This document shows positions 1 through 13,700 of a DNA stretch of 64,000 nucleotides, in pieces. Position 1 is the stretch's first letter, and every line of letters starts with the position of its first letter. The stretch comes from Hetaerina americana (Eukaryota; Arthropoda; Insecta; Odonata; Calopterygidae). The notes beneath the pieces were generated by a model. That model did no database searches and had not been told where the DNA came from. It saw only the letters and a program-made list of their open reading frames with translations. The stretch lies in assembly GCA_022747635.1 (NCBI GenBank), contig JAKTNV010000003.1, forward strand, positions 28,996,551 to 29,060,550. The letters run 5' to 3'. Both the position numbers and the translations under genes were made by a program.

Positions 1-430
1 GAAGTTCCGCGCACACACAGCATGCGAAATCAGATCCACTACGAGACAGGATTGATAGAGAAATAAGGAGTGATAAGACACGAGAGAGAGTTCGACTAGG
101 TGTGGAGGGGATAGCGGCGAAATGGCGAGGACGAGAGAGGGGGTAGCTACGGAGCATGCATTTGGTTGGCCGGAATATCGCTTTTTTTTAACCCCTTTTC
201 AAACTGCAGGTAGGGAGAGAGGGCTTGGAGGTGCGTGGCTGCGGCGGGCCCGGGATCACCATCGCCACCTCGGCGGGTGCGTTCATCTAAAAATATCGCG
301 CGACGTCGACAAACTGAGATGGCACACGGAAAAAAAGGAGCACGGAAGTCGAGGACATTTCCAGACGTATAAATTGAACGATCCCCGTTCTAAGCGATGC
401 GACGCTAAACTCGTGGAAATGGAATGCCGA
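1..430. other. GC-rich, CpG-containing block at left edge
   Basis: The first 430 bases are clearly richer in G+C and CpG than the AT-rich remainder. They include purine-rich stretches and a good splice-donor-like CAG|GTAGGG at about 208-215. This could be a promoter or 5' untranslated exon of a gene lying partly outside the window. A 104-codon open frame (122-436) has no recognisable domain, so I do not call a gene. Confidence 0.3.
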
Positions 431-689
431 CGCTGAGATGGCATACCAACCGTAATTCAAAAGATGCACTTGAAATGCTGCCTGTAATTTTATAGTGATC
501 GCAATACGGGTATTCCTACCCTTCGCGAACATAAAATATTTACAGAAACAATAAGCATGGCTGTTTAACAGAAAAACTGGCGCGCAGATTTCCTGACTTG
601 TGACATAAGGGAGCAGACCACAATGACATGCGACGGCTTATCAGATAAGACGTTCGACTGTCCTTACCTCACGGTTCAACGCTTTAAGT

Positions 690-820
690 TGAATTTCTAC
701 TAATTCAAAGAACTGCGAGAAATGCCGCGACAGTTACTTTTAATGGAGTCGCCCGCTAATATATATTACAATGCTATGTCAACGTGTCTCAAGGCGACTG
801 ACTGTCAAATTGTTGCATTG
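690..820. repeat. Diverged interspersed repeat, copy A
   Basis: The stretch from about 715 (AATGCCGCGACAGTTAC) to 820 (AAATTGTTGCATTG) aligns in order with the two ends of the element at 2185-2325. In that copy the corresponding words are GATGCCGCAACAGTAAC and AAATTGTTGCATTG. Copy A lacks the large hairpin seen in copy B. The family is not recognised. Confidence 0.45.
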
Positions 821-2184
821 TAATTGAATTTCTACATCTGACGAATGATTGCCGAATGGCACATCCATACGTTTTTCCTCAACCATTTCATTAAAGAAGA
901 GCACACACGTCCATTACAGTTAAAACCTGAAACGTGTAGTCTTAAAACTGGAACGATGTCATATTGTTAGCCATTTTAAATTAAACTAATAAAGACCGTC
1001 ACACGATTTGCGTTTGTCCAGTTCCGCCCTCGGGGCCAAATTCTTCCCGATCCCACCACAATGACAAGGAACTCTGGCCAGTTTCCACATAGACCTGCAG
1101 ACATCTAAAATAACCCGGAGCAGCCTTGGCACATGCTTGATGGGACAAAGCGACGCTCTGATTCAAGATCCCCTCCTCCCAATGAGGGGAAATTAAAAGC
1201 GAGCAAGCACATCAATTAGAGCGTCAACAATTGCATATTTTAAACATTAGCCGTTAAAGACGCAACCAAACATGTCATTCCACGACAAACTGCAAATATT
1301 CTGCAGACGAATGTGGAAAGGAAATCGCAAAAGTTGCCACCGCGGCCAAACATCAGACGGAAACAAATTCCAAAAAAATACAACAAAGGAATCCAAAAAG
1401 GTAATTACTAGATGAAAATTAAAGTACAGCATGCAAACAATTCACTCCCGAGTTTAGATTGCAGCATTCCTTAGGAAGACATCGCCAATGCATCGGGCTA
1501 TCTGGGGAGCATGCGAAATACCACTGGATGAGTGCCAACTTAGATATGCTCTTTTCCCGGACAACCCTGAGGATCTGTTTCGTTTAAAAATAACAAACGT
1601 TACAATCCATCCGATTTTGCAGAAACATCAGGGGGGAGTGAAACAATCGTAATAAATTTGTACACGGGCCAAGGAAAGGGACTTCCGGAAAGACTGTTTT
1701 GTTTTCTCCACAGTGGCGATGGACGTGAGCTAGTCTAGTCCTCTAAATTAAACAATAACAAGACGATTTTAAGGAATGTTTAGACCAAGAAGCTTCCGCA
1801 ATGGTTTCCATTGATATCTTACACCGTGGGTTTCAATAACTGCATAACTTCCATTACGGAGGAAACAACAACGAACACAAGTAGCATACAGCGATAGAGG
1901 AATGAGCTCTGGGATAAACTGTCATTTATAGTAGCCAATATATTTCACGAAATTCGAAATTAACAATTAACTCAATACCAATCATTGCAAAAGATAAGTG
2001 GAACCGAGAAAATCTCAAATAGGAATTCCGTGCAAATTCAACGGAGTGGTAAAAATGTTTTCCACTTCATTAAGCAAATTTTGAAGACCACTGCGAACAC
2101 TACCCGAGCATATTACGCTTCAAAATTATAAATCAGGATGATAAAACCTCCGTAGGTAAATTGGTTCGAAGACTTCCAAAGAAA

Positions 2185-2325
2185 CCGCGGGAGATGCCGC
2201 AACAGTAACTTCTAGCGGAGTCATTAAGTTATGTGCATTTCAATGCAACAATTTCATATTATAAAAATCATTCGCCTTGACCGCAAGGCGAATGATTTTT
2301 ACACCATGAAATTGTTGCATTGTTT
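2185..2325. repeat. Diverged interspersed repeat, copy B, with 39-bp inverted repeat
   Basis: A near-perfect inverted repeat has arms 2241-2279 and 2284-2322 separated by only four bases. 36 of 39 positions are complementary, and the three exceptions cluster at 2258-2262. The region just left of the arms (2185-2215) matches the repeat at 715-750. The form suggests a fold-back (MITE-like) element or an inverted duplication of one end of the repeat. No target-site duplication was recognised. Confidence 0.6.
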
Positions 2326-4790
2326 GAAGACGGCAACCAGCGGTAATTCAATCATCAATATATCCCGATTAACCCAATCGTAAAATTACCACCCAGCAAA
2401 TTCATTAAAATATCAAAAAACACTGACGTATATTGTCTTTAGTCCCAATTAAACATCCTACCAACATCTACGTGTGGCTATAAAATGCATTTCTCGGCAA
2501 TCCATTGGATTAAAAATTGATTTAATGCGAGCCCTGTGAAATTTTGTTTCAACGGCAAGTTTCTAATTACATTAACGGATACGGCCATTAAACGCGTATT
2601 TAATTGGCAAGGAGTCAATGCCTTGAGATTGCTCAATGTTCCACCGCCTACGAGAATATTTTGTCCATTTTGGGTACCATTTGGCCCTCAAAGGGCAGTA
2701 ACGTAATAAAGTATACAATTATAACTCAGGTCCATCCGAAAATCAAATTAGTCTACAACAAATTGCCATTCAATGTCTTCATAGCAAAATGCACCACACA
2801 CCCTATTTACAATTTACAAATAATAATAGTCACCATATTAATGCTACGACACCGGAAATCCCTGACCACACTGATCACCCAACCACTAAAAAGGGTATCC
2901 GCTGTGAATAATAAAGTACTGCATTTAAAAGAGCATCATAACTACTTTAAAAAATTCAAAGGACACCCCAATTATTAAGTATAGATACGATAGGAACTAC
3001 GCTTGTCCTCGATACACCCGACATGGTATGAGAAAAAGTTCACACCTAGAGTCATTCACATACTTACGTTTTCCTTCCGATACAGCCATTTATCAGCAGT
3101 TCTGGAAATCGCCATATAAACAGCAACCTTTATTCGTCTTGACTTATTTACAAATGTATTCTTAATTAATGCTCACTACTTGCAGCAATATCATACGTTT
3201 ACGTTTCCACCTTCTTTTATATGTTTAAGTGCACTTCATTGTTTAAGTACTAATATAGTACATCTAAAAAATATTACCAGTGACTTTTATGTTCCATACC
3301 AACCCATGCCCTTCAACGGCAGCATCTTTCCAACCATTCTCCTCAAAGTTTCTCGAAATGAGGTTTAATTCGTGGGATAGGATTAACTTCAAATGCCAGG
3401 AAAATCAATGGGAGTACAATCTTTATTATAATAAATATCCATTATCTTTCACGTTGCCAGGTTTCCCTCTCCAAAGCCTGAACGGTACTTTTTTAACTGG
3501 AGAGAAGATAATTCAGAATAGGTTCAAGGTGATAGGTGGTGTTTTTGTTTTCCAACTTCAAAGGAGTTCACTGAAGAAGGTACATTATGATGGACACAAA
3601 TGGGAACTGGTTGTTGGATATAGGAGGCCGAAATTAGGTTCTTATTCCTGACATTGGAAAGGCATGGGATGGTGGCACAAGGTAAACACATTGGATATTC
3701 CAGGATTTTTCAAAGGTTTATAAGAGAATAACGTGGTATTGGGAATGCTCTTATGGGAAAATGAACGGAGTTTCAAAAGGTACTTGGTGAGGATATTTAG
3801 GGTTCCGCGGGAAAGGATTTGCCACTCGCCAAACTAGCCAGCACTATGTTAATCACCATCGCCCAGAAAATTGAAGAATAACAACAAATTAACCGCGAAT
3901 CGCAACGGACTCGGCGAAGAGTTGAATTAACAATCGCGTGAAAATAGGGATATTTACCGCACTTTTATATAAAAAAATACTAAGTCATGCCCACCATATT
4001 ACGATATATGCTCAACACAAACAAAACAAGGCAGCGGTAAGAAATTAAACGGTAATGGCGTCAAGGAACGCCGGCTAGCTTGTGCGAAGGAGGCTTGGGT
4101 AAAGGTTATGTTAACTTTCATGTAGAAGGAAGGAAAAGTTACAGAACATACCTTGGTGTAATCAGGATAGACTTGGCAGGTGCGGGTTTTACCGGGAATA
4201 TCTCTGGGTACTAAAAACAGGGCTTGAAATGAAGGAAGGCTGGGATGGAAACCTGGTAGCAATGATTCCAAGGACGAAGTGGGCTCGCTCGACGCTAACG
4301 AAGATTGACCCGTATTCATACGCGATGATTATCTTCTTTTGCAAAAGTATTCAAGGAATATATTCCCGATTTCATCGCAACCATGAAATTTCAAATATTT
4401 TTTCACCTAATTTATCGTAGCCACAACAAAAAATATCCGGAAAAAACAACAATTTACGAACTATTTTATTCAATTGAAGAACTCGAAGTTGTGACGTGTA
4501 AACTGAAAAATATATATATATGAATCACATGCATAATAGAGATATCGCTCGATCGATCGAAACAATTGAACCAATTATGTCGAACGGTAATTTTTATGCG
4601 AATTTTGTTTTGATCTTGTTGATTATTTAACCCAAGATTACAGGATTCGGAAGTGTGAATTAGCGTAAAATACCATGCTATGAGTCTGCAATGCCCCAGA
4701 GCCTGCCGCCCATGATTTAGAATGGATGTGATCAAAGAGCATGCCACAGTGAATATCAATTTTTTTAATAAATAAATGTTATGTAATAAC

Positions 4791-7700
4791 ATGGCTTCTA
4801 TAAGTTTCTCATTCGAGGAAAATTATTCCGAGGATGTCCTGCGGAGTTTGTCTAAAGAATTTTCTAGAGTTAAAGGTATGTGCAAACGAAGCCTTTTAAT
4901 TTGAAAGATCGTGTTGGAGCATTAATGAAATCCATTTTTGCTAGGTTTGGCTTATTTAGATCACACAGCTGCAACCCTATATGCCGAAAGTCAGATTAAT
5001 GGTGCTCATGAAGACTTGCTCGGAAATGTTTACGGCAATCCACATTCACTAAGTTTAAGTAGTAAGCATGCTTGTGATGCAATTGAAACAATTAGATACA
5101 GGCAGGTGTATTTCTTATTTAATACATCGTTTGACCACATTGTTTTTTCTCAATATTTATCATTAGTACTTTTGCAGGATTTTGAACTATTTCCACAATC
5201 TTGAAGAGTACTCGGTAATTTTTACTTCAGGAGCAACTGCTGCTCTAAAATTAGTAGTTGAAACATTTGATTGGTCTGGAAGTGAGACTATAAAGAAACC
5301 TCAAGAAAAACGTGTGATATCGTCTCCTGGTGAAGACATTTATCTCAAACCTAAATTACAAGAGTCGTTGCAAGAAAAAGACGCTGGAAATTTTATATAC
5401 TTTAATGAAAGCCACACGTCCGTACTCGGTATGAGGGAAGTTGCGAAGGCTAAAGGGTCTTTCGTGAGAACCATATCCAAATCAGAACTCCGTGAATGTT
5501 TCTCAAAAACGTTTTTTGAACAAGCCACACCAGATGCATGCAATTCATTGTTCGTGTATCCAGCTCAGTGTAATTTTTCTGGGGTAAAATATCCTTTGAA
5601 ATGGACAGAACGCGTTCAAAATGGAGCATTAAATTGCTGTGTTCCAGGGAAACCAACTAACTGGTTTTGTTTCTTAGACGCGGCCACATATGTTTCAACC
5701 AACGACCTCGATCTTTCAAAAGTGAAACCTGATTTTGTATGCATTTCCTTTTACAAAATATTTGGATATCCTACTGGGTTGGGAGCATTGTTGGTTAAAA
5801 ATTCTGTTGGGCATGTTTTGAAGAAAGAATACTTTGGTGGGGGCAGTGTGTTGATATCTTTAAGCAACCAGAAATTCCACATTAATAAACGAGGATTTGA
5901 AAGGTAAGCATTTTCTTACAGCCTCCTCCTTTATCTGCTCTGTTAACAACTTCGTTTAGCACCATTTAGAGGAAGTGTGGTATAATAATGGTTAGCCTAA
6001 TGAAAATCTCCTCCGCAATTATCTTTGTCAGATTAATAATGATGTTCATAGCATTATATTTCGGACAAGTTGTGTCATTTCCCTCGCAACATTTTAGATA
6101 ACCCTCCAAAGGTACCTACACTTGAATAAGTATGCAGGGTTTTGTTGAATACCATCCTATCATGGGGTAAGTCGAATACCATTCACTTTATATTACCTCA
6201 TCACATGAGGAAGAAGGGTTGCAGAAAATTCTTCCTGCTAGAAATTTGCCAACATATTTGCAATAGTATATCATTTGGTGGTTAGGCCTCATTAAGAAGA
6301 TGCTGCTTGTATATAGTATACTAATAAAGTTGGATTGATTGCCGAATTGGATGGCGTGCAGTATAGAGGAGCTGGATTTGTAAAATGTTGTGACAGACAG
6401 TAATGTATAAAAATTATTAGAGGAGCTAGATTGAGAATTTCTCAAGGGGAAAAGGTTAAATTATAGATCAATGCTCTTGCATCCATTGGAAGGATGTCTC
6501 TAGCGATTTTAAAAAATGTGTGACTAGCCCATACTATGGTAGGCAAGATCATGTCATTAAAATTAGAGAAATTAAGTGTAGAGCAGATTTAAGATGTCAT
6601 TTTTCCCAAGAATGATAAGGGATCAGAATAGCATCTGACTCTGCTAGGGATAAAAATTATTGATCTCGAAATTAGTCTGGAGTGAATTCACCCCCTGCTA
6701 CACACCATATTTGTAGTTTGCAGGGTTATAATGAATGCAATTACCATTAAATGAACATGGAATTCCACTAAGTTGAGCCAAAAATCATCAAATGTACTGA
6801 TACCATCTTAAAACTGATTTCATCTTACGTGTAGATCTTCTATGCATTTAATCTACCAGTTAGAAATGGCACTCCTAAAGCTCATTAATCTCCATTGCCT
6901 TCTACTTGACCCTTCATCTTGCTCTGCTTCCTTCTCTCTCACCCCATCACATATTTCCTTGGTATCCTCTTCCTGCTGAAGATACCAAGATTATGATGTA
7001 TATTTATAAGAGAGAGATCAGTCTTCAGTGGATCAGATGCCTAAAATACGTATTGATAGATAAGAGTCTTGGTCATATTTTTCAGAGTCAGATGGGAATA
7101 TTGTTTTAGATGGCATGAAACGGCTAGCATTCTGGGTCGGTTATGTGGATATTAATAATAATAATACTTTATTCATTTTAAAAATGGTACAACCATATTA
7201 AATGTCGTCAATATAAGTATTATTTAACATATAAACATACTTTCTTAAATGTGATGAAAATTGTCACAAAAGAATTCATCCAATGAGTATAGTGGGTGAG
7301 CAAGTAACCAGGTATATACCCTATTCTTGAAACTCTGGATACCATCTGATTTCATTGTTTTCATTCTATTGTCTGCTGATCATAATATTAAATTTGTTTC
7401 GAAATATGTCGTTGCGTAGGATGGTTTTGGGTGATGGTGGCTTGCCAAAAGTGGCTTATTTGCATTTTAAGGGGAACATATCTATAGTCATAATTGTTTA
7501 AACATCAATTTGCCGTGGATGAGTGATCTTATAATATGCCTTAAGTTACCCGAGCACTAGGTAAGAAGAAATCAGAAGATGGAAATGTGAGGCCAATTAA
7601 AACAAATAATTTTCCTCGGTGTAAACTGCTTGCACTTTAAAAATAATATTCACAAAATCAGTGGTTGTTTGCTTTTATTGGCTCACCTTTTTTAATCTGT

Positions 7701-10700
7701 CATGTATCAAACCAAAGATGGCATCTTGCTACCCTTTATTGTGCATACTAAAGAAGCCTGAACTTTCAAAGAGTTTTAAAACATTATATATCTTTGTATT
7801 ACATTAGATTGCATTGTTGAGAGTATTCAAATATATTGTTAAAGGTGAAGAGGCTGTGGGCGTCACATGCCCAACACTTCACTTGGACATGCATCTTCAG
7901 CCCCACTTAGCATGAGTTTCCGAGCACAAGCCGGGTGTGATCATCTTTACTTGTTACCTAATTATCTATGTATTATTTCATCGTGGCTCTCCAAACCAAT
8001 CCCCTCTTAGCTGGTCGCTTCAGTTCCTCTTTACTTCATATTATTGTATTTTATTAGTTACTTCTTGTGTAGCATTCTTGATTCTCTACTAATCATTGAT
8101 CATTTGTTTTTTTTAGTGTGCCCATACTATTTCCTCAGTTTTTTCTTCATACTCTCTTCATGGCATTGGTGTTGATGATCTGCTCCATCCATTCAATCAT
8201 TATCAGCAATGTGCTCTCTTTAATGTACTCATCATGAAACTTTTCTCACACTTGCTTATTCAGTATTGTTTTCATTGTTAATCACTAAACATTTTACCAA
8301 TACCACCAGTGAAGATTCCTCCATTATAAGCCATTTCCCTCATGGTAATTATGTACCATTTTTGTTGTCAATGTTAGCTTACATTTTCTACAAATCTGTC
8401 CTTATAGTATGAGTTTGCTGGCTCTTGACTTCACTCTCTATGTGTAGAAATTTGGAAATTCAAATGGTTTCCCAACTTTTGTTGAGATATTTGTCTAGAT
8501 TACCCTTAGAATTTTTTTATATAGAGTAATGTTCAGTTTTACATACACCTCTCTTTTCTTCCATGATATAAGAACTGGTAAATACTGAAAGTCCATCCAA
8601 AGCACTGAAAATCCAAAATGTTAGAGTTATCACTGATATTCGTCAGCAATGTGCTCATTTAAACTTGAGTATAACATCCTTCAAACATGTTTTGAAACTC
8701 TTAAGACATTTTACAAGCTCCTGGTGCTCTCTTTCCAATTTAATCCCTCAATACAGAATACATATTTGGAGAATATAGCAATGAAAAGGTGTGGAAGATA
8801 TACTATTCCTTGTTGGATATACTTCTCATTGAAAGTGCTGCAGATATGTTGATTCATCTGTGACAAAATCATTACAATACTTGAACAAGATGCAAAGAAA
8901 TCCCAAAAGGTTTTTGAAAACTTCTAAGCCCATAAGATATTACACGGTTACTGCAAAATCTCGAATTGGAGTATCTAGGGATTAAAAGGCTCAGCACTAG
9001 ATTACACCTTTTACATATGTATGAATTATATGGTTTTTCTTATAACAACAACATCAAAAATCCAGATCCCCTAAACTTGATCCAGTATTCAGCAATAAAT
9101 ATAAACTGCCAAACAAATTGAATCAAGGTTTAGTTGTCCCCTAACCCAATCCATGATGACTAGGGAAAAAATGGGGGACATATGTATGTGCTCATATTAA
9201 AGCATACCTCCCTTTCAAAGATGTTTCCGTCTCCTCCTTCAGAACCGGAGTCAATATACATGGAACATAGTCCTTACTTGGAGACTTGAATAATAGAACC
9301 AAATTTGTCCCATTTAACTTTACTTGAGAGGTTTCAATTACATCGTATTGTCAGCAAAAGGAAAGACTGGACAAATTTATCATCCAATCTCAGGATAATC
9401 ATTTTGGTGGCTTTCCTTTTTCTTAAACATCACAGTACTGGGGCTATGAAAGACATCTTATCAGTCCTAAGGTGAGATGAGTGATGTTCTTACACTTTTT
9501 TGAAACATGTTTTGTTTCCCATGACATAAAATATATGGGGATGGAGTTCTTCCCCTACCCTGCATTCAGTCCTTTTGCAGATGTAAATGAATTTCAAATG
9601 CATAAGGTTTAATCAAAACGAGCCGTAACATCACCAGTTGGAGCAAACCTCTGGGTTAATTGCCATGGTTAAGGTTATCCAACACTTATTTCCATTGCAC
9701 ATCGGTGTGGATCACTCAATCAGTTGTGAATTAATGAGAATCTCAAAAGTGTTCTAGCTTAAATGGTCCATGGTTATACCCCTTAAAAACTAGAAGCAAT
9801 AATGATGGAGAAAACATTTCCTTAAATATCACAGTACTGCAACCAAGAAAGACATTTTAAACCTCCTAAGAAGGTTAAATGAAAGTTATTGTTGTTCGAG
9901 GTGCATATACTGGTTATTGTTGCTAAAATTAGCAAAATAATATATGTAGCTGAAGTCTCACGATATATTCACATATGAAATTTTACATTTTTTGGGATGA
10001 TATAAGTTATGGATAAGTCAGTTGATTCTTCATCTACACAATAAGTCTGCCAAGAAAAATAGGATGTCATAATAAAATACTTCATCATTAGTATGATATT
10101 ACTTTTACATCATTAATACAATATTTTCAGATAATATCATCAGTAGCATTATACATTAACCTGAGAAAGATCCTTTTCAAATTAAGACTCGATGAACTTA
10201 TAGCATTAATAAATGCAATAACCTAGGTAGTCCATTTATTTAAAGGCATAGTTTGCCTCTGTTATAGGTATGCTTACACCAAGGAGTGACTTAAAAGTAT
10301 GTTAAGGGGTATCCTTAAAATTTTCAAGGTCATTTTATGCTTTTTCACCCCTTTGTGAAGATCTAAAAGAGGTGAACACCTCCTCCTATCTTGCATAATC
10401 ATAGGCACTACTATTGGTGAATCAAGCAGGTACCTTTGTCTAAAAAATTGTATTTATGTTAGACTTTTTCACTAGACTATCTACTAATCACTTCAGTTAC
10501 ATGTTTGTATAGAAAAAGTAAATTGTCATGAATGACTTTTTATGTATTGGTATCAGAATGCATGCACTTCAATGGTACAATATTTTTGAAACACTTCTAA
10601 CAGGTTTATGATCACTTAAATATTTCTTAATTGAATGATGTTAGGGATAATCAAGGGATTGAGAATAATTAAAATTATTTATTCATAAACTATGGATATT

Positions 10701-13700
10701 AATAAACCTTATGAACCACCATCCCCTGATGAAATTGCACAAAACCTGTCTTATTTGGCCTAAGGATAGCCCCTTAGTAATAAACAAATTTCCACTCTGT
10801 TGCAGACCTGTAAATTTTTCTTGCATTTTAACTGCCTCATTAACACCTAACATTAAAATTGTGGGATAACATTTCAGGTTTGAAGACGGCACCATTTCAT
10901 TTCTTTCAATTTTAAGTTTACAACATGGCTTTGATACAATTAGCAAATTGGTGGGAAATATGGCAAATGTCACCATTCATACCTTCAATTTGGCTAGATA
11001 CTTCTATAGCACTCTCATTAGCATGCATCATAGTAATGGAAAACCTGTAGCCAAAGTTTACTGTGATACTGATTATGACAACATGGACACCCAGGGAAAC
11101 ATTGTCAATTTTAATTTATTGAGAGCCAACGGAAGTTATATCGGGTATGCTGAGGTAAGTTTTTTGTCATCCAAGCATAACATAATTTATGTAGCTTAAA
11201 ACCCTAAGTTTATCCATTGAAATGGAACAAGCATAATGTATGCAATTAAATCTAATCTGAGGTTGCTGCTTACCATCACCATTCTCTCATTGTCACTTCT
11301 CACACCAAATCATATCCAAGGAGTGTGGGGCAGCAAGGCTAAGAATGCCTGCATGTAATTACAACACAAAACTTTCACACTTCAATAAGAGAAGTGGCAG
11401 ATATAATGGTTATATTATTTCTAAATATATTGAAGCAATGTATGGTTAAGGTGAAATGAACTGGTATATTTTAGCAACTGTTATTAATAATCAAAAGAAA
11501 ACCACATTAATCACCTGAACTTTAAAAAAATGATTTCATAAATGATACAATGTTGAAAGTAAAATATTCTTAACTTGCAGTCTCCTACCTTCAAAGTAAT
11601 AATTATAATTTGTCCTCTTGAAATCAAAAGAAACTCTGGAAGCATTCATAAATTCCTGTGAAATTTCATTATCAACAAATTAGAGAATGTTCATATGAAT
11701 TAAATGTTGTTCTCTGTAAGATATACTATGGTAAAATCGCCTTTTAAAAGAATCTTATCTTCATTTTCCTCTTGAAATTGATGTAACACCAGTTTTAGCC
11801 CATTGAGAGACCCAACGAAAAAATGGCATATAATGTAATGTTCCTACAGAACATGGAAAAATGGTTATCTTCCAGGGAAAAAAGATACCAGGTTCTCATG
11901 TATTCTGTTTATGCACTAAAACAAAATTACTGCTAGTAAGTAGCTGATGCTTTTAAAAAGAACTGGTAACAGCAGTATTTGTAATCACTCACTATTACTG
12001 ACTTAGCATTTTCTGACCAAAGCTATTTACAAAATTATTCCTCAGATAAGAATTACCATGTGATTCAAGTATAAGTCAGGAGTTTTTCCAAACCATTGAG
12101 TATCTTAAGTTTTCTTGAAGTTGAGTTACATCACAGAATGATCACTTCTTGATTAATAATTCAAAAAATGACTATTACCAATTTTATTGGACCTTCTTTG
12201 AACATAGGTCATGAAGCTTTACATTTTGGTTATTTGCACCATTAGGGATAGGCGAGTGATTCATTAGAGAGAGAGAGGACAAGGGAAGAAAAAGGGGAAA
12301 CAATCATACTCCTCAAATGGTCCACAGCTAAATGTCCCTGGTAAGCAAAAACATTTTGCACTTTAAGTGCTCTTCTCCATTTGACACCAAACTAGGGATT
12401 GGAATACTGCTGAAAAAATTTGCCACTGCCAGAATTTGAACCCAGGGTCAAAGGGTGAGAAGCCACTGCCCTAACCCAATGCCCAATAAGACAAACTGAG
12501 GTTTTTAGTCTATATTTTGGCCTGAAGAGCAGATACTGACTTTAACTTGGAGAGCATTTACATTGAACAAGGACACACTCAAAGAGACTAGGCTAGTAAT
12601 GCATTAAACGATAAAAGCGAAAGTTTAAAAGTTAGCTTTTTTATTTATCTTTAATTGGTAATTGATTGTTGTTAACTTTTCATTGGAATGAAGTTCAAAT
12701 GAAAGGAAAAATTTTGTAAAACTAGATATTTTAAAAGTTCATTCATGATGTGCAAGGGGACTCTCTTAAAAATAATTTTATTTCAGTACCAGCCTGAGAC
12801 CAAAAAAAAAGAGGATAGGAAGTCTTAAAAATTCACTTATTTTATTCAGAGAAATGTATCTATGCATCTGCTTCATGGTGAAATTTGGTCTATGAGAAAT
12901 AGACCTTTTTTATACTGAATTTTTGTGGGAGTAAAAATATTTTCTCTAGGATTTACATAATATTTAATTTTATTAAACCTCTATTAATTTAATATAGTCT
13001 GTTATATATTACATTCAATTACACGGAGCTCATTTTTCCAACCTGTCCAAAAAGTCTGCTCTGCTATGTAAAGATCGACTCTACCAGTGCAGAGTTCAAA
13101 TCTAAGACATCCGATGTGACAGGCCAGATCATTGCTTTCTAAATAGCCTGAATTTCTTGAACTCCATTTTTTAAACCCCTGACTTATAGAAAGGCATATG
13201 TATAAAAGGTCTGTTCGGAAAGGATCCTCTCATGCAAAATTTTTTTTTGAGAAAAATAGCCCACACAGAACAATGAGGCCTTAATCCCCTTGGAACCTCT
13301 CATGCTTTTCCCAGCTTCTCTTTCACTTTTCAAAACAGTCAGCAAAGTCCTTTTTCGGAATGGTAATCAGCTGCTGATTATATAATTTAGAAATCATTTT
13401 TTTTTAAATAGAATGCATTCACTGGGAAGGTAGTGTAACAAGTTATTTAAAACAAATTTTATTTATCAAAAAGAACATGTGTATTTTTTTTAATAAAATG
13501 TGTCCGGATAAAAGTAAATAGTATAAATGCTGGTATTCATGAGTTGAATTCTAAGGATAAAACATCTAAAATCTTGATTGTTTAAATTTTAATTTGTAGT
13601 CTAAGGATAATCTCGTAATTTTCACTTGCCATAGCACTAGGCTCAGAAACCAGATCTAGACTCAAATCTAAGTCCAATTTAAGAGAATAATTTGTTTTCA

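Larger units (their letters stand above)
431..4790. other. Unassigned upstream region of MOCOS
   Basis: No exon with recognisable protein similarity was found here. The stretch contains two diverged copies of a short repeat (about 690-820 and 2185-2325, described separately). The open frame at 2604-2978 is AT-rich and unrecognised. Short AT and GATC-rich simple tracts occur at about 4510-4560. The MOCOS promoter and 5' UTR should lie in the last few hundred bases, but no TATA box or initiator can be defended. Confidence 0.3.
5904..10877. other. MOCOS intron 3
   Basis: This 5-kb intron carries a non-LTR 3' fragment (about 6280-6745), a possible non-LTR tail at 7150-7220 and a diverged repeat pair (9410-9490 and 9805-9895). 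The remainder is AT-rich with no recognisable exon or RNA gene. Confidence 0.6.

Noticed and set aside
122..436. 104-codon + strand open frame at the left edge
   Set aside because: It sits in GC-rich, low-stop sequence; no domain and unusual Arg/His-rich composition suggest chance.
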